Made by a program: the position numbers and the translations under genes. A DNA stretch of 64,000 bases, from contig NZ_BAABBV010000001.1 in assembly GCF_039538145.1 (NCBI RefSeq), positions 1,612,001 to 1,676,000 of the forward strand. Reading direction: 5' to 3'. Below the pieces are notes generated by a model that saw only the letters and a list, made by a program, of their open reading frames with translations, was not told where the DNA came from and ran no database searches. Origin of the DNA: Gryllotalpicola daejeonensis (GTDB lineage: Bacteria; Actinomycetota; Actinomycetes; Actinomycetales; Microbacteriaceae). This document shows, in pieces, positions 50,301 to 64,000 of this stretch (position 1 is its first letter; each line of letters begins with the position of its first letter).

Positions 50301-50430
50301 CGTCGTAGCCGCCGGCGATGAAGGCGCCCGCGACGAGGGCCCCGGCCGCCACCACGGCGGCACCGACCTTGAACCACGTGCTGCGCAGCGCACCGCTCCA
50401 TCGCGCGCGCCGGCCCCCGGGGGCTGCCAC
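44317..50430 (-). CDS. Giant single-pass surface protein with Ig-like and FN3 domains
   Basis: 2037 residues, the largest gene in the window. A short basic cytoplasmic N-terminus and one helix (about 20-42) anchor it. Residues about 45-400 look like a beta-propeller (repeated SVWALQTGQGERYARVDTAL-like blades). From about 420 come repeated Ig/cadherin-like modules with the pattern PPVAVADKFGVRAG, VILNDYDPNGD, then PVAINDSVTVRAG (about 847), QMLTGRVAAG (943), FSDYVQVQAG (1040). An FN3-like unit starts near 1547 and cysteine-containing modules end the protein. GTG start directly abuts the kinase stop (no gap). Likely an envelope or adhesion protein whose cytoplasmic N-terminus could be a kinase substrate (inference). 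Confidence 0.85.
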   Translation of the reverse strand: MAAPGGRRARWSGALRSTWFKVGAAVVAAGALVAGAFIAGGYDVDQAKVDDGSVWALQTGQGERYARVDTALGQLDTVKSITSPSDLVQANGHVLLYSQSDTKVASVNLAQPATYDTTTSSSSPFVETPSGTVTVVHTGDYLGYLSNTGAVHAARVEDDGKNTQAVAAPGSGGKSAFSADTIAIGTDGMLYAYSHTTRSVLRYDVKTGRTVGTDAVAGGPDRPGASLTAVGSSWVLLAPGGGSLWIRGVKGAIDTKLDGKAVLQQPSAKKPVVAVASSSQLATFTLKDGAPKIVERGQSGVAAAPVWNGTKLYAAWVQTGSAPGSLWSGRLDMSGVVKGSAKDLDNGSREGQASTLQQTATPVFRSNGGAEILNDTTSGWVWSVPSAKIVQGSQDWDLNQKEQSAPENQTQQTERETDPKPPVAVADKFGVRAGSLVSLPVILNDYDPNGDVVSIVPGSLAGLNTAFGQASIANNAQSITVQVEPGASGTATFQYTLTDGTAGGGGLKSKPATVTLTVSPSGTNAAPVWCNGATGNACLYNWPNGVKVAPGGSVEIPVLRGWVDPDGDPMFAQSAAGGADYTVSVSPDGTLVFQAAPTAQQRTVTIPVTISDVNGATAEKNLQVVITGTPTLQVENFGLMTAAGVPITVDPSSHIRGAKGTAQIASATLATSNLQATDAGASTSSDEAKVTVDSSGSTFDFEAQQPGSYPVTMTISDSGAKSSTATATVRITVVPPDQPLLSTSPVTVFVRPQTDTSVDVFSAVQNPTGHVLLLSAPKPKPAAGASLDVDVVGQSQLRVRGTTGTGDAGLLGTVEYTVSDGTNTPSMTVKGVATVYLLPDQPPSRPVAINDSVTVRAGAQVDIPVLANDVGPNGDIVELDPSSIQNASHQGLAFASGQVLRYLAPETSPGTKPITLRYSAYSAGNPSAKSEATVTVNILTKEGDRPPQPQMLTGRVAAGASVRIPFDPYGVDPDGDMVALDRIISQPSDGTAQISADGTAIVFTALADSQGQQKFSYRVRDSEGETGEATVMVGVLNAQTDPAPVTFSDYVQVQAGAGNQVVVQPTANDVDPSGGELSLVDVTPDAPKDSSLYGVLKQNIKSKNASQVVITSTPNARTLTYTYSVKNAQGDVSAGLIVVDVVIGHVPDYPVAVDTVVDAQNRARLAQGIDVVAGKVSWGSGDISRLKLSLYKKTDGVSVDGDTISVSKVPSSGLLVPFELTGPDFTGQNVTTYGFLRVPALADVILALKADTKPFEVKEGDSRKIKLSDVVSVPPGSALDAQSGSIKTTKARKAASCSVDSSGQLTYDAGDGAPWADACLAPVRLVGQSEYTILAVPFQIIPKQPQPELRPASLTASPGQAAVRFNLTQMTSWLGHDDLSGLHFKVSYSGGLFSVTQSGQTVSVRANDTAQPGLEEVAHVTIAGYTGVGTAADITLKVGPAPSTRPAGGSVSLSCSEANGSSCSTAVVGRPDEVNAYRTPLKVVSVTPTVTGCTGVTFRVADGRTVEAKWGADTPGGRCTVPFVVQDAQGKRSASGSGDGSLSFELKGYPAAPAAVAQVAYGPDSVTLAVSPGDAASSYPALTGFKVYVDGKPSVTCDPNGACPPVNGLKNGDKHTFEVKSVNGVGESRGSVKTVGWAFAQPTVSGVTATPIFVQGQTSPTAGVFDVNIPNMDSTASSYTIQVGGDTETVPASGDVVTRRFSATPGQPVSVVVTPVSQFEQPPGDLVGATPDSVTVTPAGLPTFDSVGTPYSPSDSSIQVSPAAQGNPNGSAKSDAYLYFAAPPGNDPSCSNTGSNATINYAQPGGSDWAVSATPTLTGLNQFERYEVYVCYTNQFGAVQRDLGSIVVWDQSNAPVPDSNDCSYSITQQGAGLPDYEYGANAPSCSSRSPYKGYRLVISGSQTTFGTAPAFTARYCDLTQTFCGAAVAIHAAAGSAPFQMQVTGVTAACNVPESGATSVTVAPNNDRGVPQAGPSVTVSAYEYTTDGTTWQPGTGDGTALPAGTTQIRNIHYTITWGQSGFATYNGTSADPVSCSTN

Positions 50431-51585
50431 CTACAGAACCCCCGCGTACACCAGCCACACCGCCGCGCCCACCAGGGCGACGGCGATCGCGCCGCCCACG
50501 ATGCCCGCGACGCTCGCGGCGCTGAGCCGCGCACGTTCGGCGTCCGCCTCGCCGCGCGTCGCGACGATGGTGTTGCCGCCGGTCGCGATGCGCCCCACGC
50601 GTGCCTGCTTGCGCGTGCGGCCGCTCTCGACCGGAACCGTCGAGACCACCGCACCGCGCACGCCCGAGTTGCCGAAATCCTCCGGCCGCGATTGCGGCGC
50701 CCACTCGTCGACGGCGAGTTCGAGCGGCGTGATCGGAAGGCCGAGATCGGCCTGCGCCTGCTGGAACTCGCGCGCGAGGGCGAGCATGCTCTGCTGGCGC
50801 GCGTCGGGCGACTTCGACATCGATCGCATCAGAATGCGCTGCACCTGGTCGGGGACGTCGTCCGGCAGGGTGCGCGGCCGCTCGCGGATGATGCGCATGC
50901 GCTGCTTGGCCCGCGAGTTCTCGCTCTTGTCGGGCTTCTCGAACGGCGCGTGCCCCGCCAGCAGCGTGTAGATCGTGGCACCGAGCGACCACACCTCGCT
51001 CGTCACGGTGCCGGTCGTCGTCTCGTTGAGCGCCTCGGGGGCGCTCCACGGCACGCTCATCGCGAAGACCTCTTCGTGGTGGCTCGACGCGAGGCTGGTC
51101 GCGATGCCGAAGTCGGTCAGCACGGGGGCGCCGAAGGCCGTCAGCAGGATGTTGGACGGCTTGATGTCGCGGTGCAGCACGCCCGCCCGATGCGCCGTCT
51201 CGAGCGCGCTCGCCATCTTGATCGCGACGTGCAGGGCGCGGTCGACGCTGACGCGCTCGCTGATGCCGTTCTCATCACGGCGGATCAGCGGCGACGGGCA
51301 GTACTCCATCACCAGATACGGCCGGCCGTCGGCCGAGATGCTCGCCGCGTGCACCGTTCCGATCGACGGGTGCGGGCTGAGCTTCGCCATCACGTCGGCC
51401 TCTGCGTTGAACATGCGCAGCACGTCGGAGTCGACGAGGTTCGCGAGCAGCACCTTCACCGCGACGGAACGGCGCGGCATGTCCTGCTCGTACAGGAACA
51501 CGTCGGCGAAACCGCCGGTTCCGAGCGGGAATCTGTAGTCGTAACCCGAGAGCACCGGGGGCTGCGACGGCGGCCGATGAGCCAT
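50431..51585 (-). CDS. Membrane-anchored Ser/Thr protein kinase
   Basis: 384 residues. Hanks-type kinase domain (about 14-285): glycine loop LGTGGFADVF, VAVK lysine (K44), HRDIKPSNILL, DFG in LTDFGIATSLA and APE in WSAPEALN; all catalytic residues are present. A juxtamembrane linker with Thr/Arg-rich stretches leads to one C-terminal helix (about 360-381) and almost no extracellular part, so there are no PASTA repeats and it is not a PknB orthologue. First gene of the operon with MoxR, DUF58, FHA and PP2C. GGAGG lies before the ATG. Confidence 0.95.
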   Translation of the reverse strand: MAHRPPSQPPVLSGYDYRFPLGTGGFADVFLYEQDMPRRSVAVKVLLANLVDSDVLRMFNAEADVMAKLSPHPSIGTVHAASISADGRPYLVMEYCPSPLIRRDENGISERVSVDRALHVAIKMASALETAHRAGVLHRDIKPSNILLTAFGAPVLTDFGIATSLASSHHEEVFAMSVPWSAPEALNETTTGTVTSEVWSLGATIYTLLAGHAPFEKPDKSENSRAKQRMRIIRERPRTLPDDVPDQVQRILMRSMSKSPDARQQSMLALAREFQQAQADLGLPITPLELAVDEWAPQSRPEDFGNSGVRGAVVSTVPVESGRTRKQARVGRIATGGNTIVATRGEADAERARLSAASVAGIVGGAIAVALVGAAVWLVYAGVL

Positions 51586-51694
51586 CCGGGTCTCCCCCTC
51601 CTCTCAGGCACGTGCAACAACGATAACCGAGGGTTGATGCGCTAACGCCCCGCCCTCCCCCGAACGGGTGACAGCTTCGTACGGGTGCCTCACG

Positions 51695-52891
51695 TCACCA
51701 CAGCTCGGGCGGCAGTGGGCGCGTCATCGCCTCGGCGTCGGCACGACCCGTCGCCACGTAGACCGCATCGGCGAGGGTGCCGCGCAGGCCGGAGATGCCT
51801 GCGCCGTGGCGGGTCGGATGGACGCGATTCGTCAGCAGCGCGATGCTGATGCCCTTCTCACGGTCCGTCTGCACCGAGGTGCCCGTGAAGCCGGTGTGCC
51901 CGCGCACGTTCCAGCCGCTGCGCCCCATCATGTTGAGCTGGCCGATGCGCGGCCCGAGGCTGTGGTCGTAGCCGGAGGGGGTGTCGCGCTCTCGGCCCGG
52001 GCCCAGCATGCGGCCGAGCTGGGGCTCCCACATCCACTCGCCCAGAATCTCGCCGCGGCCCGTGCGCAGCGCCTCGCCGAGCGCCAGCAGCCCACCCGCG
52101 GTGCCGAACAGCCCGGCACTCGCGCCCCGGCCGCCGAGCACCCACGCCGTCTCGTCGTGCACGGCGCCGCGCATCAGGCCGCGGCCGAAGCGCGTGTCGT
52201 ATTCGGTGGCGACGGATGCCTGCGCCGGCGCCCCGAACGAGAGGGCGCCGTCGAGCCCCAGCGGTCGCAGCGTGCGCCCAGTGACGAGGCTCTCCCACGG
52301 CTCGCCCGTGACCGCCTCGGCGAGGGCCATCATCGTGTTGTAGCCGGCGTCGGAGTAGCGGAAATGCTCACCGGGGGCCGCCACGAGAGGCGTCGCGAGC
52401 AGGTCTGCCAGCAGCGCCTCGCGGTCGTCGAACGGGGTGGCCGCGAGCGGCGGCGCGTCCGCGGGGCGCGACTCGAGGTGCTGCAGCAGCGGCTGCTCCC
52501 ATCCGTGCCAGCTGGCCGGCAACCCGCTCGTGTGCGTCAGCAGATGCCGCAGCGTGACCCGCTGCTTCGCGTCGCTGCGGTAGGAGGGTAGCTTCGCGGT
52601 GATGGGCTCGTCGAGGTCGAGCACACCGGCCTGTACGAGCGAGAGGATCGTGTGGGCGCTGGCGAGCTTCGTGATCGATGCCAGATCGAACATCGTGTCG
52701 CGGGTGACCGGCGCGCAGGCATCCGGATCGATGCGCTCGCCGTTCTCGTCGACGGATGCCTTCACGCCGACTTCGAGCTCGAGAACGGTCTCGCCGTCGA
52801 CGGCCACCGCCACGGCCGCCGCCGAGAACCCGCCGAGCGCGAGCCGCTCGTCGAGCAGCGCGCGGACGGCCTGCTCGATGGTGGTGCTCAC
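51695..52891 (-). CDS. Beta-lactamase family (class C-like) serine hydrolase
   Basis: 398 residues without a signal peptide. Catalytic SxxK is SITK (in FDLASITKLASA), the second motif is YSD in RYSDAGYNTM and the third box HTGFTGTS. Family members include esterases, D-aminopeptidases and penicillin-binding proteins; no features point to a true cytosolic beta-lactamase. Monocistronic, between the kinase operon and the rpoC terminator. Confidence 0.88.
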   Translation of the reverse strand: MSTTIEQAVRALLDERLALGGFSAAAVAVAVDGETVLELEVGVKASVDENGERIDPDACAPVTRDTMFDLASITKLASAHTILSLVQAGVLDLDEPITAKLPSYRSDAKQRVTLRHLLTHTSGLPASWHGWEQPLLQHLESRPADAPPLAATPFDDREALLADLLATPLVAAPGEHFRYSDAGYNTMMALAEAVTGEPWESLVTGRTLRPLGLDGALSFGAPAQASVATEYDTRFGRGLMRGAVHDETAWVLGGRGASAGLFGTAGGLLALGEALRTGRGEILGEWMWEPQLGRMLGPGRERDTPSGYDHSLGPRIGQLNMMGRSGWNVRGHTGFTGTSVQTDREKGISIALLTNRVHPTRHGAGISGLRGTLADAVYVATGRADAEAMTRPLPPELW

Positions 52892-52907
52892 GCCGCCAGC
52901 CTATGTG

Positions 52908-52941
52908 GCGCGGAGTCGCAAGTCGCGCGGAGTCGTGAGTC
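52908..52941. repeat. 17-bp direct repeat
   Basis: GCGCGGAGTCGCAAGTC and GCGCGGAGTCGTGAGTC stand head to tail between the serine hydrolase start and the rpoC terminator, differing at two positions. They cover the likely promoter zone of the hydrolase gene. Confidence 0.5.
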
Positions 52942-52950
52942 GGGATACGG

Positions 52951-52978
52951 GAAAGGGCCCCGCCGAAGCGGGGCCCTT
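52951..52978 (-). terminator. Rho-independent terminator after rpoC
   Basis: An 11-bp perfect stem (52953-52963 with 52968-52978) with a UUCG loop on the minus strand and TTTCCC after it, 17 bases past the rpoC stop. Ends the rpoBC operon. Confidence 0.9.
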
Positions 52979-52994
52979 CCTGTGGCGCTGCCTA

Positions 52995-56876
<3,882 letters not shown>

Positions 56877-56917
56877 TTTCTCTCCTACTAGAAAAGTTCT
56901 CTGTTATCGGCCTGGCT

Positions 56918-60409
<3,492 letters not shown>

Positions 60410-60672
60410 GGAAATAACCTCCGAAGGCCCATCGCGAATTGGGCCTCAAGTTACTGACGGTCTGGACGAGGGACTCCCGCGTTTCAGGGTCTCTATCTGA
60501 CGTGGCCCACGATGTATGGTGAGACCGCCCGAAGACCCTGCTGCCGACCGCAATATGAAGGCATGACGTTAGAGGGAGCGCAAAGGTCAAGTATATGGTG
60601 CGGCGCGTCGCCGTGTCCACCCGATTCTTGACTCGAAATGCTTCAAGGGGTATAAGTCCGCGAGATTCCGCG
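60410..60672 (-). promoter_or_regulatory. rpoBC promoter and leader region
   Basis: 263 bases without a gene. On the minus strand a good -35-like TTGACC (60585-60590) is followed by TAACGT (60566-60571), but the 13-base spacing is too short, so the -10 may be elsewhere. The leader also carries TACATC near 60520 and ends with GGAGG before the TTG start. A promoter is expected from operon position. Confidence 0.4.
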
Positions 60673-62118
60673 TTATTCCGCCGATTTCTCGGGGCAGATC
60701 GTCAGGGTCTGGATGCGCGCAGGCACGATCGGGGCGAGCGAGATGCGCACGCGCACCGGCCCGCTCGTCGACTCGCGCAGCCACGTGGCGACCGCAGGCG
60801 ATGCGGATGCCTCGAGCCGCGGCTCCTCGCCGGCCGCGACGAGCCCCAGCCCGCGCACCGCCGCGCGGCGCTCGGCGATCGGCACATCGAGGGCGACGTT
60901 GGGCGAGAGGATCTCTGACTCGAGGCCGTCGCTCGAAGCACCTGTGCTGAGCTCCGTCGAAGCATCCGCGGCCCATGCGTCGATCAGGCGATCTGCCGCC
61001 CGCGCCAGCGTGACGGTCTCGGCCCACGGCTTTGCGTCCTGGGCGCCCGCGCCGAGGTGCTCGATCACGCGGTCGACCAGCGCGGTCACGGGAGTGCTCA
61101 CCCCGGCGTACGTGGCGTTCTCGAAGCCGACGACGCCGAAACCGGCCTGAACGTTCCAGCGCAGGTGGGCGCTGAAGCCGGGGTAGCCGCCCGAATGGCC
61201 CACGGTGTGGCCGATCGAGCGGCCCTTCTCGACCATGAGCCCGAAGCCGTAGCCGTTCTCTTCGACGCCGACGCGGTCAGACGGGATCGTGCGGTGCACC
61301 TGCTGCAGCTCGCGGCGGCTCGCCGGGCTGAGCGGGCCGGCCTGCGGCGAATCGGTCAGCCCGCCGGCGAGGAACGCGGCCCAGCGCGCGAGGTCGCGGG
61401 CGGTCGTGACGATGCCTCCGATCGGCGAGAAGGCGCCGGGGCCCGAGAACGGCAGCGCGCGCCAGGTGCCGCTCGCATCGCGCCGGTGGCCGACCGCCGT
61501 GCGCCCCGGGCGGCCCTCTGCCCTGAATCCGGTCGCGGTGAGCCCGAGCGGCTCGAGCAGCTCGCGGGTCACGAACTCGATGTAAGAGGTGCCCGAGGCC
61601 GCCGCGATCGCCTGACCGAGCAGCGCGTAGCCGAGGTTCGAATAGCGGAAGGTCGTGCCGGGGGTGCTGTCCCGCGGCGTGCCCGCCCGCAGCACCGCCC
61701 GGAACTCGTCGTCGGTGAGCGGCTCCTGCCGGTCGGCCCACGGGTCATCGGTCGACAAGCCGCCCGACATCGAGAGCAGCTGCCGCAGGGTGGGAACCTC
61801 GGGGCTGCCGTCGCTGAAGTGGAACTCGGGCACGAAGTCGGTGATCGGCTGGTCGAGCACGAGCGCGCCGCGGTCGCGCAGCAGCAGGGTGGCCGCCGCG
61901 GTGAAGCTCTTCGTGCAGCTCGCGATGCGGAACGCGGTGTCGGCGTCGGGGGTGGTGCCGCCCTCGTCGACGCGGTCGAGGCCGAAACCGCGGCTGAAGT
62001 GCAGCTCGCCGCTGCCGTCGAACAGCGCGACAACCGACCCGGGCGCGAGGCCCCGCTCGATGCGGCTGGCGAACAGCTCGGTGGTGGCGGCGTCGAGGAA
62101 CGGCAGGTCGAGGCTCAC
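60673..62118 (-). CDS. Beta-lactamase family (class C-like) serine hydrolase
   Basis: 481 residues, no signal peptide. SxxK is SCTK in FRIASCTKSFTAAATLLL; YxN is YSN in FRYSNLGYALLGQAIAAASG; the C-terminal HSGGYPGFSAHLRW replaces the KTG box. After about residue 345 comes a C-terminal domain of 130 residues, likely a lipocalin-like addition seen in some of these enzymes. Substrate unknown; probably an esterase or peptidase rather than a resistance determinant. Its paralogue flanks rpoC on the other side. Confidence 0.88.
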   Translation of the reverse strand: MSLDLPFLDAATTELFASRIERGLAPGSVVALFDGSGELHFSRGFGLDRVDEGGTTPDADTAFRIASCTKSFTAAATLLLRDRGALVLDQPITDFVPEFHFSDGSPEVPTLRQLLSMSGGLSTDDPWADRQEPLTDDEFRAVLRAGTPRDSTPGTTFRYSNLGYALLGQAIAAASGTSYIEFVTRELLEPLGLTATGFRAEGRPGRTAVGHRRDASGTWRALPFSGPGAFSPIGGIVTTARDLARWAAFLAGGLTDSPQAGPLSPASRRELQQVHRTIPSDRVGVEENGYGFGLMVEKGRSIGHTVGHSGGYPGFSAHLRWNVQAGFGVVGFENATYAGVSTPVTALVDRVIEHLGAGAQDAKPWAETVTLARAADRLIDAWAADASTELSTGASSDGLESEILSPNVALDVPIAERRAAVRGLGLVAAGEEPRLEASASPAVATWLRESTSGPVRVRISLAPIVPARIQTLTICPEKSAE

Positions 62119-62195
62119 CCCTCAAGCATGCCCGCCGGAATCGGGCGGTGCGAAATGTCCGTTCGCGAGCTCTCGAACGTGCATCGCACCGCTGT

Positions 62196-62804
62196 TTAGA
62201 GCTCGGCGTCCGACTCCAGGGCGAGTGCGTAGGGATTGTCGGGCGAACCCGGCAGGCGGTGGAAGCCGAGGCGCGCATAGAAGGTCTGCGCCGCGACGTT
62301 GTCGGGTCCGACGCCGAGCTGCACGCCGGGAATCCCCCGCTCGCGCAGCTGGTCGAGCAGCCGCCGCATCAGCGCGCGCCCCAGGCCCTGACGCTGCAGC
62401 TCGGGCAGCAGGTCGATGTGCAGATGCGTGGGGTAGCGGTCTTGATCGGACTTGATCATCCGCTCGGGGTGGTGGCCGAGGTCGACGAGCCGGTCCTCGG
62501 CGGATTCGAGAAGCGGGGGCAGGGGATGCCTCGCCGCGAAGCCCGGTAGCCACGCGCTGCGGTATCGCTCGACGAAGCTCAGGGTGTCGGCCGCGGCGAG
62601 CAGGTACCCCGCGACACGGCCGCCGACGTCGACGACGGTGGCGAGCTCCGGCTCGAGCTCGAGGTACGGACCTGCATAGATGTCGGGCAGGAGCGTGTCG
62701 TCGCTGAACTTCCCCGTGGCGTCGACACCCGAGTCGCCCGTGAGCAGGCAGACGCGATAGACGTCGGCGCGATCCTCGGGCCGATACGGCCGCAGCTCAG
62801 TCAT
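62196..62804 (-). CDS. GNAT-family N-acetyltransferase
   Basis: 202 residues. Acetyl-CoA-binding motif A is LLPELQRQGLGRALMRRLLDQL and motif B VGPDNVAAQTFYARLGF; the N-terminus MTELRPYRPEDRADVYRVC is typical. It resembles acetyltransferases found beside or fused to glycosidases, but the substrate is not evident. The last gene before a set of hairpin-bearing tandem repeats. Confidence 0.9.
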   Translation of the reverse strand: MTELRPYRPEDRADVYRVCLLTGDSGVDATGKFSDDTLLPDIYAGPYLELEPELATVVDVGGRVAGYLLAAADTLSFVERYRSAWLPGFAARHPLPPLLESAEDRLVDLGHHPERMIKSDQDRYPTHLHIDLLPELQRQGLGRALMRRLLDQLRERGIPGVQLGVGPDNVAAQTFYARLGFHRLPGSPDNPYALALESDAEL

Positions 62805-62815
62805 GCAGTCCTTTC

Positions 62816-62968
62816 CTGCGCCGCGCTTCGCGGCGCGAGCGCACCCGCTCAGGCATCCGCGCCCTCCCTGCGCCGCGCTTCGCGGCGCGAGCGCACCCGC
62901 TCAGGCATCCGCGCCCTCCCTGCGCCGCGCTTCGCGGCGCGAACGCACCGCTCAGGCATCCGCGGATC
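62816..62968. repeat. 52-bp tandem repeat, about 2.9 copies, ending in the response-regulator stop
   Basis: Units start at 62816, 62868 and 62920 and contain a perfect GCGCCGCG/CGCGGCGC hairpin plus GCTCAGGCATCCGCG. The third copy has one base fewer and includes the TGA stop (62952-62954) of the response regulator. The copies thus duplicate that gene's last codons downstream of it. Hairpins may terminate transcription. Confidence 0.8.
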
Positions 62969-63653
62969 TCGATCCCACCGCCAGCGCAATCGCCTGCGCG
63001 CGCGACTGCACGCCGAGCTTCGCGAACAGCGAGTTCACGTGCGTCTTCACCGTCGCGACGCTCACGAAGAACTGCTGCGCGATCTCAGGGTTGCTGCGGC
63101 CGCGCGCGATCTCGCCGAGCACCTCGGCCTCGCGCGCGGTCAGCGTGGGGAACCGGGCGAGCAGCGCCGGGCCGTCAAGACGGGCAGCTTCCCCGGATTC
63201 CTCAGGCGGCGAGATCGCCCCACCGCCGGTGAAGCTGCCGATGAGCTTGGCGCCGACCTCGGGCGCGAGCGTCGTCTGGCCGCTGGCGACGGCACGCACG
63301 GCGGCGGCGAGCTCCGCCCGGCCGGCGTCCTTCGTCAGATAGCCGCGCGCACCGGCCTTGAGCGCAGAGACGATCGACGCGTCGTCGGCGTAGGTCGTGA
63401 GCACGAGCACCGCGACCGTCGAGCTCGCGGCGAGGACACGCTCAGTCGCGGCGGCGCCGTCGAGGCCGGGCATCCGCAGGTCCATGAGCACGACGTCGGG
63501 CGCGAGCTCGCCGGCGAGCCGGACGGCCTCGAGCCCGTCCGCCGCCTCACCGACCACCTCGACGTCGGGGAGCAGCTCGAGCACGGTGACGAGCCCGTCG
63601 CGCACGATGGCCTGGTCGTCGGCGACGAGCACACGGATGGTCGGGGATGCCAC
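62952..63653 (-). CDS. NarL/LuxR-family response regulator
   Basis: 233 residues. Receiver domain: VADDQAIVRDG acidic pocket, phosphoacceptor Asp in VVLMDLRMPGLDG, switch Thr in VLTTYADD and Lys in YLTKDAG. The C-terminal LuxR helix-turn-helix reads LTAREAEVLGEIARGRSNPEIAQQ style (LTAREAEVLGEIARG, then ATVKTHVNSLFAKLGV). GTG at 63653 is chosen (VASPTIRVLVADD); the frame is open six codons further, where only a TTG is available. Pairs with the kinase upstream, four bases away. Confidence 0.92.
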   Translation of the reverse strand: MASPTIRVLVADDQAIVRDGLVTVLELLPDVEVVGEAADGLEAVRLAGELAPDVVLMDLRMPGLDGAAATERVLAASSTVAVLVLTTYADDASIVSALKAGARGYLTKDAGRAELAAAVRAVASGQTTLAPEVGAKLIGSFTGGGAISPPEESGEAARLDGPALLARFPTLTAREAEVLGEIARGRSNPEIAQQFFVSVATVKTHVNSLFAKLGVQSRAQAIALAVGSRSADA

Positions 63654-63657
63654 AGCC

Positions 63658-64000
63658 TCAGCCTGCCGCAAGAGAAGCCGTCGCCGACACCACGAACCGC
63701 CCGTCGCGCTCCGTCGCGCTCACCGTGCCCCCTGGCAGCTGCGCGAACCGCTCCGCCATACCGACGAGCCCGTGGCCGCCGCCGAGGTCGCTCGGCGTGC
63801 GGCCGGCGACGACGCGGTTCGACACCGCGAGGTCGATGCGATCGGCGCCCGCCGTGAGCTCGACGGAGACCGGCTCGCCCGGCGCATGCCGGCGCGCGTT
63901 GCTCAGGGCCTCCTGCAGAGCGCGCTCGAAGGCATTGGCGACGGATGCCTGCAGCGGCGCGGCCGCCGCAGCGAGATCCACGCGCGCATCGGCCTCTCCC
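63658..64000 (-). CDS. Sensor histidine kinase, C-terminal part
   Basis: Partial; the 5' end is outside the window. The visible 113 residues include the HATPase_c N box (ERALQEALSNARRHAPGEPV), the D/AGADRIDLAVSN region and the G box (GGGHGLVGMAERFAQLPGG). This is the short ATPase domain of NarX/DesK-type kinases. It overlaps no gene and precedes its response regulator by four bases, a standard two-component pair; the signal sensed cannot be seen. Confidence 0.9.
   Translation of the reverse strand, partial: GEADARVDLAAAAAPLQASVANAFERALQEALSNARRHAPGEPVSVELTAGADRIDLAVSNRVVAGRTPSDLGGGHGLVGMAERFAQLPGGTVSATERDGRFVVSATASLAAG

Noticed and set aside
50431..51585. PknB orthologue with PASTA sensor
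   Set aside because: After the transmembrane helix almost no residues remain, so there is no PASTA region.
62816..62968. Possible CRISPR array
   Set aside because: Repeats are contiguous without variable spacers, and there are no cas genes; it is a plain tandem repeat.

Overview
This is a high-GC (roughly two-thirds G+C) actinobacterial chromosome segment. Gene order, the TTG starts of rpoB and rpoC, GTG starts of tuf, fusA and rpsL, and REP-like palindromes of the GGTCTCGATACG / CTACTCGACC and GTTTCGAGACG types suggest a member of the Microbacteriaceae (family-level inference; genus not determinable by eye). Every gene I accept lies on the minus strand, so the biological reading direction is from 64000 down to 1. 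Plus-strand open frames are codon-bias shadows.

Layout in transcription order. (1) 64000-60673: a partial NarL-type sensor kinase with its LuxR/NarL response regulator, a GNAT acetyltransferase and a class-C beta-lactamase-family serine hydrolase. (2) 60409-52995: rpoB-rpoC, closed by a UUCG-loop terminator, then a second serine hydrolase (52891-51695). (3) 51585-36717: a tightly overlapping eight-gene operon: Ser/Thr kinase, a 2037-residue Ig-like/FN3 surface protein, MoxR AAA+ ATPase, DUF58 protein, transglutaminase-like membrane protein, FHA membrane protein, PP2C phosphatase, and a small membrane protein. It holds a writer, an eraser and a reader of Ser/Thr phosphorylation beside a MoxR/DUF58 pair and a giant exported protein. 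(4) 36305-23169: a type IV pilus operon pilB-pilT-pilC-pilA-pilV-pilW-pilX-pilD-pilM-pilN-pilO, without secretin or PilP, as expected for a single-membrane cell. The major prepilin gene pilA is broken by a one-base deficit in a C5/G5 run, has three evenly built tandem dyads upstream and a strong terminator hairpin downstream. (5) 23122-19891: MaoC-like dehydratase and three membrane or exported proteins of unknown function. (6) 19639-15211: rpsL-rpsG-fusA-tuf, with strong intercistronic hairpins. (7) 15076-14714: a small exported protein with an octad repeat and a possible class-E-like sorting signal. (8) 14303-1: the S10-spc-alpha ribosomal supercluster from rpsJ to the start of rpsM, including secY, adk, map, infA and an inserted aminotransferase class IV gene; rpsN/rpsZ is absent from its usual place between rplE and rpsH.

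Most worth a second look: the frameshifted pilA with its operator-like dyads; REP-like DNA translated as repeats in the linkers of the PP2C and FHA proteins; the loss of all three catalytic residues in the transglutaminase-like protein; and the kinase/MoxR/giant Ig-protein operon as a coherent, little-described cell-envelope system.
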